Part shown: positions 17,277-26,988 of the stretch, piece after piece
Layout of the letters: each line of letters starts with the position of its first letter
Position numbering within the stretch: the first letter of the stretch is position 1
Assembly (NCBI GenBank): GCA_963792445.1
Contig: CAWBWO010000014.1
Coordinates: 186,001 to 250,000 of the forward strand
Length of the DNA: 64,000 bases
Origin: Rummeliibacillus sp963792445
GTDB taxonomy: Bacteria > Bacillota > Bacilli > Bacillales_A > Planococcaceae
Direction: 5' to 3'
Notes under the pieces: model-generated
What the model was told of the DNA's origin: nothing
The model's input: the letters and a program-made list of their open reading frames with translations, nothing else
Database searches by the model: none
Position numbers and translations under genes: made by a program

Positions 17277-18206
17277 ATGAGTAATCATCGTAATCAACAG
17301 ATCGAGGAGATCAGTACTGCGAAGCTAATGTGGCAACTAACTCGTCCTCATACACTAACAGCCACATTTTCTCCGGTTATTTTAGGGACAGTACTTGCCA
17401 TGTTCGATGTCAAAATTAATTGGTTACTATTCATCGCAATGCTTGTTTGCTGTTTATGTCTCCAAATTGCGACAAACTTATTTAACGAATACTACGATTT
17501 TAAACGTGGATTAGATACAGCTGAATCTGTTGGAATTGGCGGTGCATTGGTTCGCCATGGAACAAAACCTCAAACGGTATTAAACTTTGCATTATTACTT
17601 TATGCCATTGCGGTAGTATTAGGTATTTATATTTGTATAAGTAGTAGTTGGTGGCTTGTAGCCATAGGTGTAGTGGGGATGGCAATTGGCTATTTATATA
17701 CAGGAGGACCACATCCGATTGCGTATACTCCTTTTGGAGAATTATTTGCAGGGCTTAGTATGGGATTTGCCTTTGTATTGATTTCATACTTTATACAAGC
17801 TGATACAATTAGCATGACTAGTGTGCTTGTTTCAATCCCTGTTGGAATACTAGTTGGTGGCATTAATATGTCCAATAATATTCGTGATATTAAAGAAGAC
17901 ACTATTGGTGGTCGAAAAACACTAGCCATTCTTTTGGGTCGAGATAAGGCGATCACTCTATTAGGGCTATCATTTGTTGTTGCTTATCTATGGATGATTG
18001 TATTAATAGTTATGGGAATTGTTAGTCCTTGGTTATTAGTTGTGCTAGTAAGTATCAAAAAACCAATAACAGCTATTAAGAGCTTTAGAGAAGGGGAACA
18101 TGAACCCGCAAAACAAGGGCTTGCCATGAAGTCTACAGCAATAACCAATACACTTTATGGTTTACTTTCATCCTTAGGCTTACTAATAAGTTACTTTGTG
18201 TCTTAA
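17277..18206 (+). CDS. menA: 1,4-dihydroxy-2-naphthoate polyprenyltransferase MenA
   Basis: A 309-residue UbiA-family membrane prenyltransferase that attaches the isoprenoid tail in menaquinone synthesis. It follows B. subtilis MenA almost block by block: WQLTRPHTLTATFSPVILGT, NLFNEYYDFKRGLDTAES (first Asp-rich motif), GGPHPIAYTPFGELF and NMSNNIRDIKEDTIGGRKTL (second Asp-rich motif). About nine membrane helices are visible. The ATG at 17277 follows GAAAGGAAG. It is alone, away from other men genes, as in B. subtilis. Confidence 0.95.
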   Translation: MSNHRNQQIEEISTAKLMWQLTRPHTLTATFSPVILGTVLAMFDVKINWLLFIAMLVCCLCLQIATNLFNEYYDFKRGLDTAESVGIGGALVRHGTKPQTVLNFALLLYAIAVVLGIYICISSSWWLVAIGVVGMAIGYLYTGGPHPIAYTPFGELFAGLSMGFAFVLISYFIQADTISMTSVLVSIPVGILVGGINMSNNIRDIKEDTIGGRKTLAILLGRDKAITLLGLSFVVAYLWMIVLIVMGIVSPWLLVVLVSIKKPITAIKSFREGEHEPAKQGLAMKSTAITNTLYGLLSSLGLLISYFVS

Positions 18207-18279
18207 ATTTGAAAATGATTAGCTAAACGCTTTCATGTTGATATACAGGGTCAAAAAGAAATTTATATAAGCATAATAT

Positions 18280-18312
18280 TAAATTCGCTGAGAAATCAGC
18301 GAATTTTTTTTT
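18280..18312 (+). terminator. Terminator after menA
   Basis: AAATTCGCTGA and TCAGCGAATTT form a tight stem with a 4-nt GAAA loop and a run of nine T. Confidence 0.9.
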
Positions 18313-18398
18313 CGAAAAACGATAGCAAAGGGACCTAATGATATGATAGTATACGTTTTGTTTGAAAAATCGAGAAGTAAAAGGAGATTGGCGATCAT

Positions 18399-19796
18399 AT
18401 GGAACAAGTGTTAAGGGAAAAGGAAAAGTTAAGCTTATTCCATTTAACATGGCCCATTTTTTTAGAAGTGCTTTTATTTACTTTGATGGGTGTAGCAGAT
18501 ACGTTTATGCTAAGTGCTTTAGCTGATGACGCAGTAGCTGGCGTTGGTGCAGCCAATCAATTTATCCAGATAACGATTCTCATATTAGAAGTAATCGGTA
18601 ACGGTGCCTCTATTGTTGTAGCGCAATATTTAGGATCCAGACGGTTAGAAGAAGTACCTAAAATTACAGCAGTGGCAATCACCATGAACCTTGCAATTGG
18701 ACTTTTACTAAGTTTATTTTTTGTTTTTTTCTCCAACCAAATGATGATTGCAATGAATTTGCATGGAGATGTGCTGATTTATGCAAACAAATATTTGGTC
18801 ATAATTGGTGGTGGAATTTTCCTTCAAGCGTTAATCAATGCAACAGCAGCAATTGTGCGTGTACATGGATGGACGAGACAAACAATGTATGTATCTGTTG
18901 CTATGAATATACTTCATATCGCCTTAAACTATATCTTGATTTTTGGTAAATTTGGATTACCGGAGTTAGGCGTTCAAGGTGCAGCAATTTCTTCTATTAT
19001 TAGTAGATCCATCGCATTAGTTGTGTTCTTCTGGCTCTTATACCAAGCATTAGAGTTTAAAATTGATTTTAAATATTATTTAGCTTTGCCAAAAGATTAT
19101 ATTAAAAAGATTTTAGATATAGGTGTACCTTCTGCTCTTGAACAAGTGCTTTATCAAGGATGCCAAATTACTTTCTTGTATTACGTTACTTATTTAGGTG
19201 CTGAATCGTTAGCGGCCCGCCAATATGCATATAATATTTCAATGTTTACATATTTATTTGCTATGGCAATTGGTTCTGGTACTGCAATTATTGTAGGCAG
19301 ATATGTAGGGGCAAAACGTGCAGATGATGCGTATAGACAGCTATGGAGTAGTGTTAAATGGGCGATTGGCTTTACGCTTGTAATGGTTGCATTCGTGATG
19401 CTTTTCCGTTATCCACTTATGCGAATCTTTACTGATAATCCTGAGGTAATTCGAATCGGTACTTCTGTCTTACTATTAAGTATTGTACTTGAAACAGGTA
19501 GAACATTTAATATTACGATTATAAATACATTACGTGCTGCAGGGGATGCAAGATATCCTGTTATTATAGGATTCTTTTCAATGGTTTGTATGAGTTTGAC
19601 TCTTGGCTATTTTTTTGTGTTCCATTTACATCTTGGCCTTGTTGGCGTTTGGCTCGCTATAGCGGCAGACGAATGGTGCCGAGCAATAATAGTATTCTTT
19701 AGATGGAAGAGCCGTAAGTGGGAAAAGTATGCGCTTGTTTCACCGGATGAAGAAAAACTTTTAGTAACAGAAGATCCGGTTCCTTCTTTAAAGTAA
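18399..19796 (+). CDS. MATE-family efflux transporter
   Basis: A 465-residue transporter with 12 hydrophobic helices forming two MATE repeats. Typical blocks are LTWPIFLEVLLFTLMGVADTFMLS at the start, GVGAANQF, QALINATAAIVRVHGWTR, the second-repeat GVPSALEQVLYQG and the AGDARYPV loop. It is probably a sodium- or proton-driven drug/cation exporter; the substrate is unknown. The ATG follows AAAGGAGATTGG. Confidence 0.9.
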   Translation: MEQVLREKEKLSLFHLTWPIFLEVLLFTLMGVADTFMLSALADDAVAGVGAANQFIQITILILEVIGNGASIVVAQYLGSRRLEEVPKITAVAITMNLAIGLLLSLFFVFFSNQMMIAMNLHGDVLIYANKYLVIIGGGIFLQALINATAAIVRVHGWTRQTMYVSVAMNILHIALNYILIFGKFGLPELGVQGAAISSIISRSIALVVFFWLLYQALEFKIDFKYYLALPKDYIKKILDIGVPSALEQVLYQGCQITFLYYVTYLGAESLAARQYAYNISMFTYLFAMAIGSGTAIIVGRYVGAKRADDAYRQLWSSVKWAIGFTLVMVAFVMLFRYPLMRIFTDNPEVIRIGTSVLLLSIVLETGRTFNITIINTLRAAGDARYPVIIGFFSMVCMSLTLGYFFVFHLHLGLVGVWLAIAADEWCRAIIVFFRWKSRKWEKYALVSPDEEKLLVTEDPVPSLK

Positions 19797-19869
19797 CGCT
19801 AGTGTTTTCTCCTAGTAGGTAGTTGTAGTGTATACTGATGGAAGCGAAAAAGGTAATCGAGGTGTTTTT

Positions 19870-20724
19870 GTGGCATTGTCAAAAAGAGAAACAAGTGCAA
19901 ATTATATGCGTGAACAACAAGCCATCTTTGCTTGCCCTGTTTGTCATGAGAAAATGATCGTTACAGAGCAATGTGTTGTAACTTGTGAAAATCGCCATAC
20001 ATTTGATGTAGCAAAACAGGGATATGTGAACTTTATGACACATCCGGCAACATCTATGTATGGAAAGGATTTGTTTGAGGCTCGTAAACAAATAATCGAA
20101 AGTGGACTTTATGCCCCGATGCATAAGTGTATCCTAGACATATTGAAATCATTTGAACGGAATATAAATGTTTTAGATACAGGATGTGGAGAAGGTTCAC
20201 ACTTAGCACTTATCAAAAAACAATTTGATGAAGGAAACAATCAAAAAGTGGTCGGAGCAGGAATCGACATCGCAAAAGAAGGGATTATTGCGGCTGGTCG
20301 TAATTACGAAGGGATGATTTGGTGCGTAGGTGATTTAGCAAAAAGTCCTTTCCAAGAAGCTTGCTTTGATGTAATTTTAAATATTTTATCACCTGCAAAT
20401 TATACAGAATTTAGACGACTTTTAAAGCCTGATGGGGTTGTTATTAAAGTCGTACCGCAAAGCGGATATCTTAAACAATTAAGAGAATTATTCTTTGCAG
20501 ATTCAGATAAAGAGACTTATTCAAATAACCTTACTGTTGACCGTTTTAAAGAAAACTTTAGTGAAGTATCTGTTAAACGAATCACTCAAACAGTTGATTT
20601 AATGCCAAACCTTGTCCCGATGTTACTGCATATGACTCCAATGGGTTGGCATCAAACAGCAGAAATAGATCAATCGAAAGTAAAAGAAATAACAATTGAC
20701 TTAGATGTTTTAATCGGTAAATAG
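19870..20724 (+). CDS. RlmA-type 23S rRNA (guanine-N1) methyltransferase, putative
   Basis: A 284-residue protein of the RlmA family. The N-terminal zinc finger is C22-x2-C25-x13-C39-x3-H43, followed by the family hallmark FDVAKQGYVNF and an SAM-binding motif DTGCGEGSHL in a Rossmann domain. RlmA(I) and RlmA(II) methylate G745/G748 in 23S rRNA; which position applies here cannot be read. The frame also opens at a GTG at 19828, but a GAGGTG ribosome site at 19859-19864 fits the GTG at 19870. Confidence 0.82.
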   Translation: MALSKRETSANYMREQQAIFACPVCHEKMIVTEQCVVTCENRHTFDVAKQGYVNFMTHPATSMYGKDLFEARKQIIESGLYAPMHKCILDILKSFERNINVLDTGCGEGSHLALIKKQFDEGNNQKVVGAGIDIAKEGIIAAGRNYEGMIWCVGDLAKSPFQEACFDVILNILSPANYTEFRRLLKPDGVVIKVVPQSGYLKQLRELFFADSDKETYSNNLTVDRFKENFSEVSVKRITQTVDLMPNLVPMLLHMTPMGWHQTAEIDQSKVKEITIDLDVLIGK

Positions 20725-20728
20725 GATA

Positions 20729-20776
20729 TAGAAAAGTCCACAGAAGATGATTAGTCTTTTGTGGATTTTCTTTTTA
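20729..20776 (+). terminator. Probable terminator after the RlmA-like gene
   Basis: GTCCACA...TTGTGGAT forms a short stem with a 16-nt loop and a TTTTCTTTTT tail. Confidence 0.6.
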
Positions 20777-20940
20777 CGAGCAATCGGGTCCTTGTGGTGG
20801 CACAATTATTTGTTGCTGATAAGTTTGACTAGACGATATAGAAACATTTCACTATAAATTTGAAAAACCAGCTTTGTAATATGATATAATTGATTCTTTG
20901 AAATTTAAAATTAAGTAAGCCTATAAAAGGACGTGTTAAA

Positions 20941-21933
20941 ATGCCAGGACGTAATGATCCATGTCCATGTGGTAGTGGTAAAAAGTATAAAAAATGCTGT
21001 GCTTTAAAGGAAGCTATAACAGTTGAAGAAGTATACGAGGAAGAGCTAGAAAGAATCTTGCAAACCTTCTATGATGTCTATCCTTTAAGAAAAGATTATA
21101 AATCATATATAGATTTTGCGGACAATTGGCATAAAACCCTTGATCATTATTTAATCGAAGATATGGTAGATGCTGTCGCAATGGATGTCTTTTTCTTTTA
21201 TGAAAGAACTGACATTTGGAATAGTTATTTGCAAAAAGTGAAAAAGGAAGCAGTACGCCCATCTACATTAGCAGTACTTGAAACATGGAATTATCCAACA
21301 ATGATTATTGCTAAAGTAGTAGATGTTGAAGAAAAATATATGGTTGTCCAAAATATTTTAACAAATGAAAGGGTCCATCTTCGTCGAGAAGGTGAAAAAC
21401 CTATCCCGGTGGATGTTCATGTATTTTGTTTTACATTACCTGATGGCTCTAAAATGGAAAATCATTTCTTAGCCGTTTCAAGTATGATTTTCTTCCCAAA
21501 AGATCACCAAGAAGTCTTCGAAAAGTTAACAGCTGATTTTAATGGACAAGATCAACTAGATGAAGAAGCCTTTTGGAAGGAACATTCTCTAACTCTTTGG
21601 GAAAAGCTTGGAGAACATGGGTTTGAAGGCGGAGAGTTTACTGATTTTGAAGCAGATGTATTCTTAAGAGTTCTTGAATTTCTAGAAACGCGTAACCGTG
21701 ACCCGAAAACTGTATTAGATATTGTAGAAGATTACGTAGTAGAACGACAACCAAAAGCCCGTAAAGCAGTAGCTATAGCTGCTGGTGCTATTCGTTTTGG
21801 CGGAGAAGTAGGTCTATTTGAGCCAATCGAAACAACAGTCAAAGATTTAGCAGAAGAGTTTGAAGTTTCAACATCATCATTAAACAAATATTATAACGAA
21901 CTAAAAGATTACTACGAAAATAAGAATGCGTAA
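20941..21933 (+). CDS. SEC-C zinc-binding protein with C-terminal HTH-like segment
   Basis: A 330-residue protein beginning with a complete SEC-C metal site (residues 6-20: DPCPCGSGKKYKKCC), which here is N-terminal, not C-terminal as in SecA. A long acidic helical middle follows. Residues about 272-325 (AVAIAAGAIRFGG ... VKDLAEEFEVSTSSLNKYYNEL) look like a five-helix cyclin/HTH unit. A paralogue of similar build lies at 35533-36585. Function is unknown; the zinc finger plus HTH-like end suggests nucleic-acid or protein binding. Confidence 0.8.
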   Translation: MPGRNDPCPCGSGKKYKKCCALKEAITVEEVYEEELERILQTFYDVYPLRKDYKSYIDFADNWHKTLDHYLIEDMVDAVAMDVFFFYERTDIWNSYLQKVKKEAVRPSTLAVLETWNYPTMIIAKVVDVEEKYMVVQNILTNERVHLRREGEKPIPVDVHVFCFTLPDGSKMENHFLAVSSMIFFPKDHQEVFEKLTADFNGQDQLDEEAFWKEHSLTLWEKLGEHGFEGGEFTDFEADVFLRVLEFLETRNRDPKTVLDIVEDYVVERQPKARKAVAIAAGAIRFGGEVGLFEPIETTVKDLAEEFEVSTSSLNKYYNELKDYYENKNA

Positions 21934-22075
21934 TTAGCAAAGTAACCGTGACTGTCCTAATAACAAATATAGTATTCAATTGATGAAAAATTGCTTTTCT
22001 ATTTTTAATAGAAAGGCAATTTTTTTTGGAAATACACTAATCTTAGTTACTGGTACCGATTTCTGCGCAAATAAG

Positions 22076-22160
22076 ATACAGGTGAGGCCCCGCAGAAGCG
22101 AAGCGACGAGGAGACTCACTGCTCGCCCGCAGGAAAGCGTAGCTAATTCCACTTCAAACT
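22076..22160 (+). repeat. GC-rich dispersed intergenic element
   Basis: The 510-bp gap after the SEC-C gene is AT-rich except for this GC-rich island (CGCAGAAGCGAAGCGACG, then GCTCGCCCGCAGGAAAGCG, then TCCACTTCAA). The second half of it recurs in reverse orientation at 59222-59280 (shared blocks GAGG, CTCA, GGAAAG, GTAGC, TCCACTTCAA). Such short GC-rich repeats are scattered in Planococcaceae intergenic DNA. A 60-codon open frame across it is not a credible gene. The rest, 22161-22443, is AT-rich leader with no recognisable element. Confidence 0.6.
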
Positions 22161-22443
22161 AAAACAAAAATTAGTATTAAATAGTATTCCAATGCAATAA
22201 AAAGAAAGAAATTTAAACTTATCGTCTTTAACATGAGCCCTCTTCAAATTGTTTCTAGTTGCTCAATTCAAATAGTTATTTTCGTTATGGAGTCATATTA
22301 ATTCCCCTAAGTTTATAAAATAACTTAGTTAATACATGATTCCCAATTTCCAAAATGCACAGTGAAAAATATGAATAGCCATTGATTTCACCAATTTCAT
22401 AGCTGGTAAAAGGGGATTAGCAGTTTAAAAGGGGGAGAGGAAT

Positions 22444-23682
22444 ATGGATTTTGCGTATTCAAACAAAGTAGTTACACTTCAAGAAAAGCTTACAACATTT
22501 ATGGAGGAATATGTATATCCTAACGAGGCAGTATATAAGGAGCAATTGCAACAACAAGAAAATGCCATTGCAGCAATTCCACCGATTATTCAAGAACTTA
22601 AGACTAAGGCAAAAGAACAAGGACTTTGGAATTTATTTTTGCCAAATGGAGAGTATGGCGTAGGGCTGACTAATTTAGAATACGCACCACTTTGCGAAAT
22701 TATGGGCCGTTCGTTGATTGCTCCAGAAATCTTCAACTGTAATGCTCCTGATTCAGGCAATATGGAGATATTGGTCCGCTATGGAACGGAACAGCAGAAG
22801 AAACAATGGCTTGAACCACTCTTAAAATCGAATATTCGCTCTTGTTTTGCTATGACAGAACCAGATGTTACTTCAAGTGAGTTAACCAATATAGAAGCAA
22901 GTATTGAACGCGATGGGGACGAATATGTTCTGAATGGTCGTAAGTCGTGGACTACAGGTGGAAGTAATCCGCTTTGCAAAGTTGCCATTTTCACAGCAAA
23001 ACATAAAGGAACTACTGCACCAATTCATGAACAGCTTTCTATGATTCTAGTGCCTATGGATACTCCAGGAATCAAAATAGAAAAAATGCAGTCAGTCTTT
23101 GGCTATAATCATGCACCAGAAGGGTATGCAGAAGTAACGTTTAACAATGTACGAGTGCCTGTAGAAAATATGATTTGGGGCGAAGGAAAGGGATTTGCTA
23201 TTGCTGGGAGGTATCTAGCGCAAGAAAGAATCCATCACTCTATGCGTTTAATCGGTGCAGCAGAGCGTGCATTGGAAGACATGTGCATTCGAGTGCAAGA
23301 ACGTACAGCTCTCAATCATACGTTAAGCAAGCAAGGGGTGATCCGTGAACGTATTGCAGAGTCCCGCATTGAAATAGAACAAGCGCGTCTACTAACGCTA
23401 AAAGCAGCATATATGATGGACACTGTTGGCAATAAAGAATCAAAAGCAGATATTGCCATGATTAAGGTGACTGCACCAAATATGGCAATACGCGTTATTG
23501 ACCGTGCAATACAAGCATTTGGGGTAGCGGGTGTAAGTTCTGATTTTACATTAGCAGCACAATGGGCAAACTCCCGAACAATACGCTTGGCAGACGGACC
23601 AGATGAATTACATCGAAATCAGATTGCTAAAATTGAACTAAAAAAACACCAATCAAAAGTAAAAACAGGGGAGCGAGTATAG
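22444..23682 (+). CDS. Acyl-CoA dehydrogenase family protein
   Basis: A 412-residue flavoenzyme with the three-part ACAD fold: an all-helical N-domain, a central beta domain (CFAMTEPDVTSSE, the FAD/substrate signature, and NGRKSWTTGG), and a C-terminal helical domain (QAFGVAGVSSDFTLA, RLADGPDELHRNQIAK). It should oxidise an acyl-CoA at C2-C3. It is followed immediately by an SDR gene whose GTG overlaps its stop codon, so the two act as one unit in fatty- or branched-acid metabolism. The ATG follows GGGGGAGAGG. Confidence 0.88.
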   Translation: MDFAYSNKVVTLQEKLTTFMEEYVYPNEAVYKEQLQQQENAIAAIPPIIQELKTKAKEQGLWNLFLPNGEYGVGLTNLEYAPLCEIMGRSLIAPEIFNCNAPDSGNMEILVRYGTEQQKKQWLEPLLKSNIRSCFAMTEPDVTSSELTNIEASIERDGDEYVLNGRKSWTTGGSNPLCKVAIFTAKHKGTTAPIHEQLSMILVPMDTPGIKIEKMQSVFGYNHAPEGYAEVTFNNVRVPVENMIWGEGKGFAIAGRYLAQERIHHSMRLIGAAERALEDMCIRVQERTALNHTLSKQGVIRERIAESRIEIEQARLLTLKAAYMMDTVGNKESKADIAMIKVTAPNMAIRVIDRAIQAFGVAGVSSDFTLAAQWANSRTIRLADGPDELHRNQIAKIELKKHQSKVKTGERV

Positions 23683-24458
23683 TGGCTATTTTCGAATTGT
23701 TTAACTTACAAGGAAAAACAGCAATTATTACAGGTGGGGGGGTAGGATTAGGCGCTCAAATTGCCCAGGGCTTTGCAGAAGCAGGAGCAAATGTCGTACT
23801 TTGTTCTAGAAAAGTTGAGGCATGTGAGAAGAAGGCAGAAGAGCTAAAAGAGCTAGGAGTTCGAGCAATTGGCATAGCTTGTGATGTGACAAAACAACAA
23901 GATGTTGAGCGGTTAGTAGAGGAAGTTGTTGAGCAATTTGGCCAAATTGATATCTTGGTAAATAATAGCGGTGCAACTTGGGGGACTTCTGTGGTAGAAA
24001 TGCCATATGAGGCTTGGCAAAAGGTAATCGATGTAAATTTAACAGGTACTTTTTTAATGAGCCAAGCAGTGGGACGTCAAATGATCAAACAACAATCAGG
24101 TAAAATTATTAATATCTCCTCTGTAGCAGGATTAGGTGGAACGCAACCGGAACTGATGGATACAATTGGTTACAATGCGAGTAAAGGCGCTGTAATTACC
24201 TTGACGAAGGATTTAGCTACAAAGTGGGGTAAGTACAATATTAATGTGAATGCCATTGCCCCAGGATTTTTCCCAACGAAAATGTCGAAAGTAACGATTG
24301 AAAGAAGTCGAGACTATCTTACGCAAGCAACCCCATTAGCAAGACTAGGGTCAGATGAAGATTTAAAAGGTGCTGCACTATTCTTGGCTTCTAAAGCTTC
24401 TGATTATGTTACAGGAGATGTTATAAGGGTTGACGGTGGTTTGACAGCAGTGATTTAA
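23682..24458 (+). CDS. SDR-family oxidoreductase
   Basis: A 258-residue classical short-chain dehydrogenase. It has the cofactor motif TGGGVGLG (residues about 17-24), the NNSGA motif, the catalytic Ser in NISSVAGLGG and Y-x3-K in YNASKGAV. The basic residue after strand 2 (CSRK) favours NADP(H). The GTG start shares its G with the TAG stop of the acyl-CoA dehydrogenase gene, implying translational coupling. It is likely a 3-hydroxyacyl or related alcohol dehydrogenase; the substrate is unknown. Confidence 0.88.
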   Translation: MAIFELFNLQGKTAIITGGGVGLGAQIAQGFAEAGANVVLCSRKVEACEKKAEELKELGVRAIGIACDVTKQQDVERLVEEVVEQFGQIDILVNNSGATWGTSVVEMPYEAWQKVIDVNLTGTFLMSQAVGRQMIKQQSGKIINISSVAGLGGTQPELMDTIGYNASKGAVITLTKDLATKWGKYNINVNAIAPGFFPTKMSKVTIERSRDYLTQATPLARLGSDEDLKGAALFLASKASDYVTGDVIRVDGGLTAVI

Positions 24459-24508
24459 GTAGATTTTCAACAAAAGTGTAGTAAGTTCATAAACCAATAA
24501 ATTGCAAT

Positions 24509-24557
24509 CCCCTATTAAATCATATAGTTTAAAATTATAAACTATATGCGATAGGGG
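24509..24557 (+). promoter_or_regulatory. Long hairpin covering the GTPase ribosome site
   Basis: CCCCTAT (24509-24515) pairs with ATAGGGG (24551-24557). Inside it, CATATAGTTTA (24521-24531) pairs perfectly with TAAACTATATG (24538-24548) around a 6-nt loop. The closing AGGGG is also the only ribosome site for the ATG at 24565, and TATTTTT follows. The structure can therefore terminate the upstream operon, hide the ribosome site, or both. Confidence 0.7.
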
Positions 24558-24564
24558 TATTTTT

Positions 24565-25569
24565 ATGAGTGAATATAAACCATTTTCAGATGAAGAATTC
24601 GATCGAATTTTCGCCGAAAAGACCAAAGAAGTAAATGACCAACTTGATCAAGAAATCCTTATCGCAATGATTGGTGATGTCAATGCAGGAAAATCATCAA
24701 CAATCAATCGATTAATGGATAAGGATGTAGCACATGTTGGGGCACAACCGGGTGAAACTCAGCAAATAAAGAAATATATATATCAAGATAGGATACTATT
24801 TGTGGATACACCTGGATTAGACGATATAAAAGAAGAGAATTCCGCTGTTACAATGGATTTCTATCATCAAGCGGATATCATTTTATTCTTTTTAAATGCA
24901 GCTGGAACAGTTCTGTCAGAATCAGAACTAACTTCTTTAAAGAAAATTAGTGAAGTGAATAAAGATATCATTATTGTTCTTAATAAAATAGATGCAGCAG
25001 ATGATATACCAAGTCTTGTAAAATATATACAAGATCATACTAACTATGCATATCCAGTTACGCCTATTTCTTCACGTACCGGTGAAAACATGGTGATGCT
25101 TCAAAATAAGATTTTGGAGCTGTTAGAAAATAAAAAAAAGGAAGTACTGATGGCCAAGCATATGGCGGATAAATCAGCGACCGCAAAGAAATGGATTCTT
25201 GGCGCGGGCGCTTCTGCAGCGGCTATCGGAGCAGTGCCTATACCAGGGGCAGACTTTATCCCGCTAACTACCTTGCAAGTAGGATTAATGGTTAAATTAT
25301 CAACACTTTACGATAAGCCCGTTTCAAAAGATCGAGCAAAAGAAATGATTATTGCCACTGTTGTGGGGAATATAGGTAAAACAATTTTCAGGCAAATTGT
25401 AAAGTTTGTACCGGCAGCAGGAACAGTAGCTGGTGCAAGTATTGCAGGTGCCATGACGATCTCACTTGGCTATGCAGTAAAATACGCATATGAACATAAT
25501 ATCGAATTAGATGCCAAGGCATTGAAACCACTCTACGAAATGTTTTTAAAAGAACAGAAAAAGAAATAA
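24565..25569 (+). CDS. Era-like GTPase with DUF697 membrane-associated domain
   Basis: A 334-residue protein. The N-terminal G domain has G1 GDVNAGKS (residues 37-44), a G2 Thr in PGETQQ, G3 DTPG, G4 NKID and G5 ISSRTG. From about residue 205 a DUF697 (YcjF-type) region follows with two hydrophobic hairpins (AAAIGAVPIPGADFIPLT and PAAGTVAGASIAGAMTI), which likely contact the membrane. Family members are stress-linked GTPases without a firm function. Its ribosome site is inside the upstream hairpin. A terminator follows. Confidence 0.85.
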   Translation: MSEYKPFSDEEFDRIFAEKTKEVNDQLDQEILIAMIGDVNAGKSSTINRLMDKDVAHVGAQPGETQQIKKYIYQDRILFVDTPGLDDIKEENSAVTMDFYHQADIILFFLNAAGTVLSESELTSLKKISEVNKDIIIVLNKIDAADDIPSLVKYIQDHTNYAYPVTPISSRTGENMVMLQNKILELLENKKKEVLMAKHMADKSATAKKWILGAGASAAAIGAVPIPGADFIPLTTLQVGLMVKLSTLYDKPVSKDRAKEMIIATVVGNIGKTIFRQIVKFVPAAGTVAGASIAGAMTISLGYAVKYAYEHNIELDAKALKPLYEMFLKEQKKK

Positions 25570-25575
25570 ATAACT

Positions 25576-25615
25576 AACAGAGATGTACGCATAAAATGTG
25601 TACATCTCTGTTTAT
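25576..25615 (+). terminator. Terminator after the GTPase gene
   Basis: AACAGAGATGTAC and GTACATCTCTGTT form a 13-bp stem with an 11-nt loop and a TATTTTA tail. Confidence 0.85.
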
Positions 25616-25619
25616 TTTA

Positions 25620-25720
25620 GTGCTGCAGCGGCTCGTTCTAAGGATATTGCCTAAGGGCGCGACAACGCGAGCGCAACGGCTAGCGGGATGCATCCTGCGC
25701 ACACTGCTGAAGCTGGATAC
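25620..25720. repeat. GC-rich intergenic island
   Basis: A stretch clearly richer in G+C than its surroundings (GGGCGCGACAACGCGAGCGC and flanks), located after a terminator. Its left end (GCGGCTCGTTCTA) resembles GCGGCTCGTCTA at 5558-5569. It looks like a short dispersed repeat or remnant, not a gene. Confidence 0.4.
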
Positions 25721-25832
25721 CAATTAAAAAAATATTAAACTTAAGCTATTTAATAAAAGAATATTTAGAATTATTAATATGCATGGTAAAATAAATCAAC
25801 TTAGCATTTCCAAATATGAAGGAGTAGAAGAA

Positions 25833-26709
25833 ATGGCAAGTCATACATTACAGGGTAAGTATCTCCCTTTATATGAATACCTATCAAAACAACAAGAAAA
25901 ACGTATCATACTCTCTTTTGAAAAGATTGAAGAAATACTACATGCTAAGCTACCAAAATCTGCATATAAATATCAAGCATGGTGGGGAAATACTCGAAGT
26001 GGTACATACGTGCAAGCGGCTGCTTGGTTGGAAGCTGGCTTTAGAGTGGACCTCGTAAAATTTAGCTGTTGTGTTGAATTTATAAAAGTTTCGAAGGAAA
26101 TATTAACTAAAAAGAAGAATAAAGTAATGAGGCAATCGCTAATGCCAAAGATGATACCAGTGGAAGAACCAATGTATACGAAAATCGAATTATCCCATAA
26201 GATTAATAAGAAGATGGAACGCATACAGCAATTTTTTGCAGAAAACAATTCCAGACAATTTGCAAAAGAATCATCAATTTCTCAGTTAGAAGTACTTAGC
26301 GAATGGCGTCGATTATTTTGTGGAATTGAACAAGATGTATATTATTTAGCAACACATTTAATGCAACAATATCTAGTTGAAAGGCATCAGATAGAATTCA
26401 TCAATCCTTGTATTAAACAGCTTGATCAACATACTTACTTTTACGAGCAAACAGATGGAGTAGAAAATTGCTACGATATTAAAAACGGCATCTTTTGAAA
26501 TTGCAGACGACCATATAACAAGTCAACGTACGATGTTTTTGAAAGAATGTCGTATATTAAACCAAACAAAAGCTGCAGTGCAATACTATTTTGTTATAGA
26601 AGAAAGCGCATATGATTTCATAGAAAAAAATTATAAACAATATCTTGGTAATATACAGCATATCTTGTTACCAAAAGTCATCAAAGAAAAATTGACACTA
26701 CATGTATAG
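25833..26709 (+). pseudogene. DUF7662-like protein gene with a frameshift
   Basis: The ATG at 25833 (behind AAGGAG) starts a conserved segment (LYEYLSKQQEKRIILSFEKIEEIL, then AYKYQAWWGN and W-x-AGF-VDLV) typical of small DUF7662-type domains. A helical region follows. The frame closes at 26498, but the +1 frame carries on without a stop, TASFEIADDHITSQRTMFL, to 26709 (about 70 residues). The shift falls at an A5 run (about 26477-26481). The intact protein would have about 290 residues. Function is unknown. This is either a real indel or a homopolymer error. Confidence 0.65.
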
Positions 26710-26781
26710 TAATCAATTTCCTAGAGGATTCAGGTTACATTTAAATGGATTCAATCATAGATGGGAAAGAGGCGAGGACCA

Positions 26782-26988
26782 ATGTTTAAGGGGCTAACAC
26801 TATATATGGTTTTGATTGCTGTAGGTTCCCTTAGTATTACTTTTGCGGTGACAAAGGATTTGCCGCTTAACATTCAATGGGCTCTATTAATTGGGGGAAC
26901 ATTATTAAATATTATTAGTTTAATTGGCTTAATGATATTTCTTGCGAAAACTGATCATAGTGGAACCAAATCTAAATCAAAGAGATAG
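26782..26988 (+). CDS. Small two-helix membrane protein
   Basis: A 68-residue protein with two hydrophobic segments (LYMVLIAVGSLSITFAV and WALLIGGTLLNIISLIGLMIFLA) and a basic, hydrophilic tail (KSKSKR). The ATG at 26782 is preferred over 26761 because GAGGCGAGG is just upstream. I do not recognise a family. It could be a membrane-anchored modulator; no function is proposed. Confidence 0.55.
   Translation: MFKGLTLYMVLIAVGSLSITFAVTKDLPLNIQWALLIGGTLLNIISLIGLMIFLAKTDHSGTKSKSKR

Noticed and set aside
22076..22162. GC-rich island considered as tRNA or part of a coding gene
   Set aside because: No cloverleaf or conserved T-loop sequence, and its 60-codon frame is Arg/Thr-rich chance translation; it matches a repeat elsewhere.
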